DNA of 64,000 nt, taken from NCBI GenBank assembly GCA_963806015.1, contig CAWDWM010000006.1, forward strand, positions 124,001 through 188,000, written 5' to 3'. The stretch comes from JAOPZW01 sp963806015. GTDB lineage: Bacteria > Actinomycetota > Thermoleophilia > Solirubrobacterales > Solirubrobacteraceae. This document shows, one piece after another, positions 59,835-64,000 of the stretch; the first letter of the stretch is position 1, and each line of letters begins with the position of its first letter. The notes beneath the pieces are model-generated. The model was not told where the DNA came from. It made no database searches and saw nothing but the letters and a program-made list of their open reading frames with translations. Both the position numbers and the translations under genes were made by a program.

Positions 59835-60290
59835 ATGCGTATGTTCATCAACCGCAAGCGCATCGCCGTGTTCGGCATCGTCGCCGTGCTGGCCCTCGCC
59901 GCCGCCGCCGTCGCGTACTGGACGGGTGCGGGCTCGGGCTCAGGCACAGCCAACGTGGGGACGAGCGGGACCGTGACGGTCACCGCGACCGTGCCCGACG
60001 ACATCACGCCGGGCAACGCGGTGCCGGTCGGCTTCACCGCCGCCAACGCGACCAACTCGCCGATCCAGATCACGGCGGTGCACTTGGTGTCCGTCGCGGC
60101 CGATGCAGGCCACGCCGCGTGTGAAACCGGCGACTTCTCCATGGCCGACGTCACCGAGGACCATCAGGTTCCCGCGGGCGCGACGGCGGAGGGTCTGCCC
60201 ACCTTCGGCTCGCTGGTCTTCGCCAACACGGCCGTCAACCAGGACGCCTGCAAGGGCGCGACCCTGACCCTGACCCTCACGAGCTCCTAG
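59835..60290 (+). CDS. SipW-dependent-type surface protein, first gene of the operon
   Basis: A 151-residue exported protein. A positively charged start (FINRKRIAVFG) and long hydrophobic segment end in AYWTGAGSGSGTA, the pattern seen in TasA/camelysin-type proteins processed by SipW-like peptidases. A beta-rich domain follows, with two cysteines, CETGDF near residue 95 and VNQDACKGATLTLTLTSS at the end. It looks like a major fibre or coat subunit, by analogy to TasA-type proteins. A strong hairpin follows the gene and would favour high expression of this subunit relative to the rest. The ATG at 59835 has aaggag 8 bases upstream. Confidence 0.75.
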   Translation: MRMFINRKRIAVFGIVAVLALAAAAVAYWTGAGSGSGTANVGTSGTVTVTATVPDDITPGNAVPVGFTAANATNSPIQITAVHLVSVAADAGHAACETGDFSMADVTEDHQVPAGATAEGLPTFGSLVFANTAVNQDACKGATLTLTLTSS

Positions 60291-60299
60291 CGCCACACG

Positions 60300-60337
60300 C
60301 GAGCGGGACGCCGTCTCCTCGACGGTCGTCCCACTCG
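60300..60337 (+). other. Interrupted-stem hairpin between the first two surface-operon genes
   Basis: Three stacked stems pair cgag/ctcg (60300-60303 with 60334-60337), gggacg/cgtccc (60305-60310 with 60327-60332) and cgtc/gacg (60312-60315 with 60321-60324) around a 5-base loop. It starts 10 bases past a stop codon. No T-run, so a partial terminator or mRNA stabiliser. Confidence 0.55.
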
Positions 60338-60380
60338 CGCCCAGCCTCCCCCCACGACCGAGCCAGGAACGACGAGCGCG

Positions 60381-61394
60381 ATGAGCGCGAACCCGACAAC
60401 AGGACGAGCAGGCCGGCGACTGGTCTTCGCGGGCCTGCTCGCCGCCGCCGTCAGCGCGGCCTTCGTGGGAGTTCCGTTCGCGGCGTTGCCGCACGACTCG
60501 TCACGCTCCACGGGGCCCGCCGCCCGCATCACCGCGGCGCCGCGCTGGCCCGGCCCCGCGCTGGCCCTGCGCAGTCAGACTTCAAGCCGCACCGTCGCGC
60601 CGGGAGCGACCGCCGTCTACAGGTTGCAGATCGGACGCCATGGGCGCCTGATCCGCCCGAGCATCCACGGGCGCCCGCGGGTTGCCGCACGAGTCTGGCT
60701 CAGCGTGAGCACCACGCTGCCGAGCGGCGTTGTCGACACGTTCGATCCGCGGTCGACGCGCGCGACGCGGACAACCCTGACGCTGCGCACCGGTGTCCGC
60801 ACCCGACCTGGCACGTATCGCGTGCACTTGACGGCCAAGGGCCGCCTGCACCCCGGGCCGCGAACGCCACGGCGTCGTGCGCGCATGGTCGTGACGCTCG
60901 TCGTCGCGGCGCGCCAGCCCAGCGCGGGCGCCTCGCAGCAGCAACCCACCTCCCCACCGCAGCCAGCCGGCATCTCGCAGCCGCCGCTGACGGGAACGGT
61001 GGCCCCGGAGCAGCAGGTGGGCTTCACCATCACCGGCCGCGCGGCCGGTTGGCTCGCCCCCGGCGTCGCCGCGCCGCTGGACCTGATCCTGACCAACGCG
61101 AGGGCCTTCGCCATCAAGGTCGTCGACCTCGAGGTGCGCGTGAGCGCGGTGCACGCGCCCGAGGCTGATGCAGCGCATCCCTGCACCCTCGGCGACTTCG
61201 CGGTCGACGGCTTCTCAGGCGCCTACGGCTTCGTGCTGGCGCCGTCGAGCACGACGAGCCTCAGCGCGCTCGGCTTCGCTTCGGCGCAACTGCCGACGGT
61301 CGCGATGCTGGCGCGGCCGGTCAACCAGGATGGCTGCAAGCACGCGTCGCTGACCTTGACCTTCACCGGGACGGCTGCGGAGGCCTCGCGATGA
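60381..61394 (+). CDS. Exported protein with the surface-operon C-terminal domain
   Basis: A 337-residue secreted protein with a Sec-type N-terminal signal (RRLVFAGLLAAAVSAAF). It lacks the YW motif of its neighbours. Residues 55-175 form a beta-domain (TVAPGATAVYRLQIGRHG) with an Arg-rich segment, then a Pro/Gln linker. The C-terminal 140 residues are homologous to the product of 59835-60290: both share Cys-x-x-GDF and end VNQDxCKxAxLTLTxT. It may cap or anchor the fibre made by the first gene; that is inference. It overlaps the next gene (ATGA). Confidence 0.7.
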   Translation: MSANPTTGRAGRRLVFAGLLAAAVSAAFVGVPFAALPHDSSRSTGPAARITAAPRWPGPALALRSQTSSRTVAPGATAVYRLQIGRHGRLIRPSIHGRPRVAARVWLSVSTTLPSGVVDTFDPRSTRATRTTLTLRTGVRTRPGTYRVHLTAKGRLHPGPRTPRRRARMVVTLVVAARQPSAGASQQQPTSPPQPAGISQPPLTGTVAPEQQVGFTITGRAAGWLAPGVAAPLDLILTNARAFAIKVVDLEVRVSAVHAPEADAAHPCTLGDFAVDGFSGAYGFVLAPSSTTSLSALGFASAQLPTVAMLARPVNQDGCKHASLTLTFTGTAAEASR

Positions 61395-61891
61395 GGCGCC
61401 ACGCACGCAAGCCGTCGCGGCGCCTGCTGATGGCGCTGACGATCGCGCTCGCGCTCGCGTTCGCGGCCATCGCCGTCGGGTACTGGTCGGCGACCGGGTC
61501 GGGCACGGCGACGACCAGGCTGCCCGACCAGCTGGCGCTCACGCTCAGCCCCGCGACGCCGGATGACCCGATCGCGCCGGGCGGGGTGGCCGACGTCAGC
61601 GTCGTCGTCTCCAACCCCAACCCCTTCCAGGTGCACATGGGCTCCTTCGTGCTCGACGACGACGAAGGCGCTCAGTTCAGCGTCGACTTGGCACACGACG
61701 GCTGCGACGTGTCGGCGCTGACGTTCACCGCGCAGACCAACGCCGGGGCCGGCTGGGACATCCCCCCCAAGGTCGGATCGCAGGACGGCACGCTGGTCGT
61801 CCAGCTCAGGGACGCGCTGGCGATGAGCAACGCCGCCGCGAACGCCTGTCAGGGCGCGACCTTCGCCATCACGCTGGACGCGCGCAGCTGA
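61391..61891 (+). CDS. SipW-dependent-type surface protein
   Basis: A 166-residue exported protein. The basic start (RRHARKPSRR) and hydrophobic segment end in VGYWSATGSGTATT, the same pattern as the first gene. The rest is a beta-sandwich (LALTLSPATPDDPIAPGG, VVVSNPNPFQVHMGS) with two cysteines and a C-terminus NACQGATFAITLDARS that echoes the shared signature. The start overlaps the previous gene, and its stop shares a base with the ATG of the next one. Confidence 0.75.
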   Translation: MRRHARKPSRRLLMALTIALALAFAAIAVGYWSATGSGTATTRLPDQLALTLSPATPDDPIAPGGVADVSVVVSNPNPFQVHMGSFVLDDDEGAQFSVDLAHDGCDVSALTFTAQTNAGAGWDIPPKVGSQDGTLVVQLRDALAMSNAAANACQGATFAITLDARS

Positions 61892-64000
61892 TGCGTGCGA
61901 TCACCGCCACCCTCACGATCAGGCGCCTGGTTGCGCTGGTGGCCGTCGTCGCCCTGACGGCGCTGCTGGCCACCGGCGCCGCCGCGTTCTGGAGCGTCGG
62001 AGACTCACACGGGAACGGCGCGGCAGTGGCGACCACGCTCGAACAGGGACCGGCCCCGACCGCGGACTCCCAGGGCGACCAGGTCCACGTGACGTGGGGC
62101 GTCTCCACCGCCGCCAACGGGCGCCCCGCCGACGGCTACATCGTCAATCGCTATGACCGCGACACGCTCGCCAAGCAGACCACCCTCCCTGGCTGTGCCG
62201 GCGTGGTCATGGCGAACACGTGCATCGAGCAAGGCATCCCGAACGGGCACTGGACGTACACCGTCACGCCGGTGATGGGCACGTACTGGCGCGGCGCCGA
62301 GAGCAACCGCAGCGGCGCCGCCATGACCGGTCCCATGAACCTGTCGCTCGACCGCAGCGTCTTCGGACCGCCATTCCCGGCGACGACGACCGCGACCCTG
62401 ACAGGCTTCGCGCCCAGCGAGAACATCAGCTACCTGCTGGACGGCGTCCCGATCTCCGGCTCACCGTCGAGCGTCGGGGCGGACGGCACGGCCACGATCG
62501 CCTCGATCGCGATCCCGGCCGGGCTCGCCGACGGGCCGCATACCGTGCGCATCGTCGGCGACCACCTCGGCACGCCGTCGCACGCTCTCGCCAGCATCCT
62601 CATCGACACCACCGCGCCGTCGATCAACGGCTTCGTCACGCCGGCACCCAACGCCGCGGGCTGGAACAACACATCGCCCGTCGAGCTCAACGGCACCGTC
62701 GACGACGGCAGCGGTTCCGGCGTCGCCATGGTCTTCTACACCGACGACGGCAGCGACCCCAAGACCTCGCCGACCGCGCAGCCCGCGTTGGCGCCGCCGA
62801 TGGCCACCGTCACGTCCACCTACAGGTATTACGGCGTCGACCTGGCCGGCAACCAGTCGGGCGTCTACACCATCGACATCAAGATCGATACCGTGGCGCC
62901 CTACCCCACCCTCGTCACCCTCACGGACATGCACGGCGGCGCCTGGTTTGACCCCGTCAACGTCATCGCCTACTACCGCGGCACCGACGCCGGCTCGTTC
63001 TCGTTCAGGATGACCGTCGCCGACCCGGGCGGTTCGGGCCCTGCGTCGGTGTCGGATTCAGTCCTGAACGGCGTCAACGAGGGGTTCACGGACGCTTCGG
63101 GGTCGGTCAGCCTGCCGCAGGGCGGCCCCTACGTGCTGCCGCCGATCAGTTGGGTGGCGGGCACGACGAGCAACCCGGTGGGAGCCGTCACCTACACCGA
63201 CGTGGCCGGCAACACGCTCGTACACACCGGGCAGATCGTCAACGACTCCGCCGCCCCCGCCGGCGGCTCGGTCGACGCCACAGGACTGGGCGGAGCGGGC
63301 GGACGCTACTCGACCTCTCAGACCCTGGACCTGACCATGGCCAAGGGCAGCGACTCAGGCTCCGGGCTGGCCAATGGCAGCGCCGCCACCGACGTCCCGG
63401 CGCAGCTGACGCGGGCTTCGGCCGCGCTGACCACCAGCGACGGCGTCGCGAACGGAACGTGCGGCGCCTACGGCGACTACGCCCAGGTCGGCGCCGACGA
63501 TCCCCCCTTCACAGCGACCGACGCCGTCCCAGCCGACGCGGCGTGCTACCGCTACCGCTACCTCGTCGCCGACCATGTCGGCAACGTCGCCACCTATGAG
63601 AGCGCGGACATCAAGGTTCAGACCGTCGCCTCCGCGACGCTGCGCCCGACCGACGCGAGCCTCTCGGCGGTCAGCGGAGTCAGCGCGCAGTCGATTGCGG
63701 GCTCGACGGTCTTCTACAACCCGCAGCGCTCGGGCAGCTTCAACGTCGACGCCGGGGCGAGCTCGCCGTACTCGGGGATCGCCCGCATGACCTTCCCGGC
63801 CTTCGCCGGCTTCACCGGCGACGGCGAAGTCACGTCGCCGCTTGTGGGCAGCACGTTCCGCGCCACCTACGCGTGGTCGGGCAATGCCGCCAGCCCCTCG
63901 CCCGGAACACAGTCGCTGTCGGCCACCAACAACGCCGGACAGACCGCGACCAACACCTCCGCCTTCACGGTCGTCAGGGACGCCGACGGACCGACGGGCG
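61891..64000 (+). CDS. Large surface protein with repeated Ig-like domains, incomplete at the window end
   Basis: The frame is open from the ATG at 61891 to the last base of the window (at least 703 residues). It starts with a charged/hydrophobic segment ending AAAFWSVGDSHGNGAA, like its neighbours. A fibronectin-type III-like domain follows (TADSQGDQVHVTWGVS, DGYIVNRYD, TYTVTPVMGTYWRG). Then come several bacterial Ig-like segments with the repeated DTTAPSINGFVT and YRYYGVDLAGNQSG type and, later, YRYLVADHVGNVA. No stop, cell-wall motif or anchor is yet visible. It is likely the adhesive or structural big partner of the operon. Confidence 0.8.
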   Translation, partial: MRAITATLTIRRLVALVAVVALTALLATGAAAFWSVGDSHGNGAAVATTLEQGPAPTADSQGDQVHVTWGVSTAANGRPADGYIVNRYDRDTLAKQTTLPGCAGVVMANTCIEQGIPNGHWTYTVTPVMGTYWRGAESNRSGAAMTGPMNLSLDRSVFGPPFPATTTATLTGFAPSENISYLLDGVPISGSPSSVGADGTATIASIAIPAGLADGPHTVRIVGDHLGTPSHALASILIDTTAPSINGFVTPAPNAAGWNNTSPVELNGTVDDGSGSGVAMVFYTDDGSDPKTSPTAQPALAPPMATVTSTYRYYGVDLAGNQSGVYTIDIKIDTVAPYPTLVTLTDMHGGAWFDPVNVIAYYRGTDAGSFSFRMTVADPGGSGPASVSDSVLNGVNEGFTDASGSVSLPQGGPYVLPPISWVAGTTSNPVGAVTYTDVAGNTLVHTGQIVNDSAAPAGGSVDATGLGGAGGRYSTSQTLDLTMAKGSDSGSGLANGSAATDVPAQLTRASAALTTSDGVANGTCGAYGDYAQVGADDPPFTATDAVPADAACYRYRYLVADHVGNVATYESADIKVQTVASATLRPTDASLSAVSGVSAQSIAGSTVFYNPQRSGSFNVDAGASSPYSGIARMTFPAFAGFTGDGEVTSPLVGSTFRATYAWSGNAASPSPGTQSLSATNNAGQTATNTSAFTVVRDADGPTG

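Noticed and set aside
1..64000. CRISPR arrays, tRNA and rRNA genes, prophage or integrative element
   Set aside because: No regularly spaced repeats, tRNA-like 3' arms, rRNA core sequences, integrase or phage structural genes were recognised. The only mobile element is the IS110-family copy.

Overview
This is a very GC-rich window with many GTG starts, ATGA or GTGA gene overlaps and an F420-dependent reductase. It is best explained as chromosomal DNA of a high-GC actinobacterium. The lipoprotein-based transporters, LpqC-like esterases and SipW-type surface proteins fit the Thermoleophilia/Solirubrobacterales, but that placement is inference from gene content, not from a marker gene. No rRNA, tRNA or CRISPR array was recognised.

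Layout. 1-3060: an HtrA-like protease, a translationally coupled unknown gene and an amidohydrolase. 3061-4553: an IS110-family (IS1111-like) insertion sequence bounded by short inverted repeats, sitting between the stop codons of two convergent genes. 4558-11158: a uracil-DNA glycosylase-like protein, two alpha/beta hydrolases, a DoxX-like protein, a TetR regulator facing an F420 reductase/globin pair, and an aminotransferase. 11155-21732: ten genes on one strand. These are a ROK repressor, a sugar ABC transporter (binding lipoprotein, single-domain ATPase, permease), a Gfo/Idh/MocA oxidoreductase, a xylose-isomerase-like protein and xylulokinase, then a DeoR regulator, an MFS permease and a HAD phosphatase. 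21810-24918: nicotinamidase, a TetR gene coupled to a frameshifted membrane-protein gene with a palindromic operator, and a lone IF-1 gene. 25342-35584: a DHA2 exporter, lipid-linked glycosyltransferases with GtrA, a tandem pair of LpqC-like esterases (one apparently dead), and a two-component system. 35681-47224: a secreted protein, a glutamate-cysteine-ligase-like enzyme, two small membrane proteins, a UvrD-type helicase, an encapsulin with its ferritin cargo, an ECF sigma factor, and a UDP-GlcNAc 2-epimerase with a processive glycosyltransferase.

The most interesting locus is 48379-54575. A textbook cobalamin riboswitch precedes five overlapping genes: two secreted DUF4430 (transcobalamin beta-domain-like) proteins, an ECF T component, a double ATPase, and an ECF S component fused to an extracellular alpha/alpha-toroid repeat domain. 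Animal transcobalamin and intrinsic factor bind B12 between an alpha6/alpha6 barrel and a DUF4430-type beta domain. Here both halves appear to be split over separate proteins and wired to an ECF importer.

The window ends with a P-type ATPase divergent from a ChrB-like gene, a hemolysin-type repeat protein, and the start of a surface-protein operon (59835 to beyond 64000). Its members have SipW-dependent-type signal anchors, and two to three of them share a C-terminal NQDxCKxAxLTLT-like signature.
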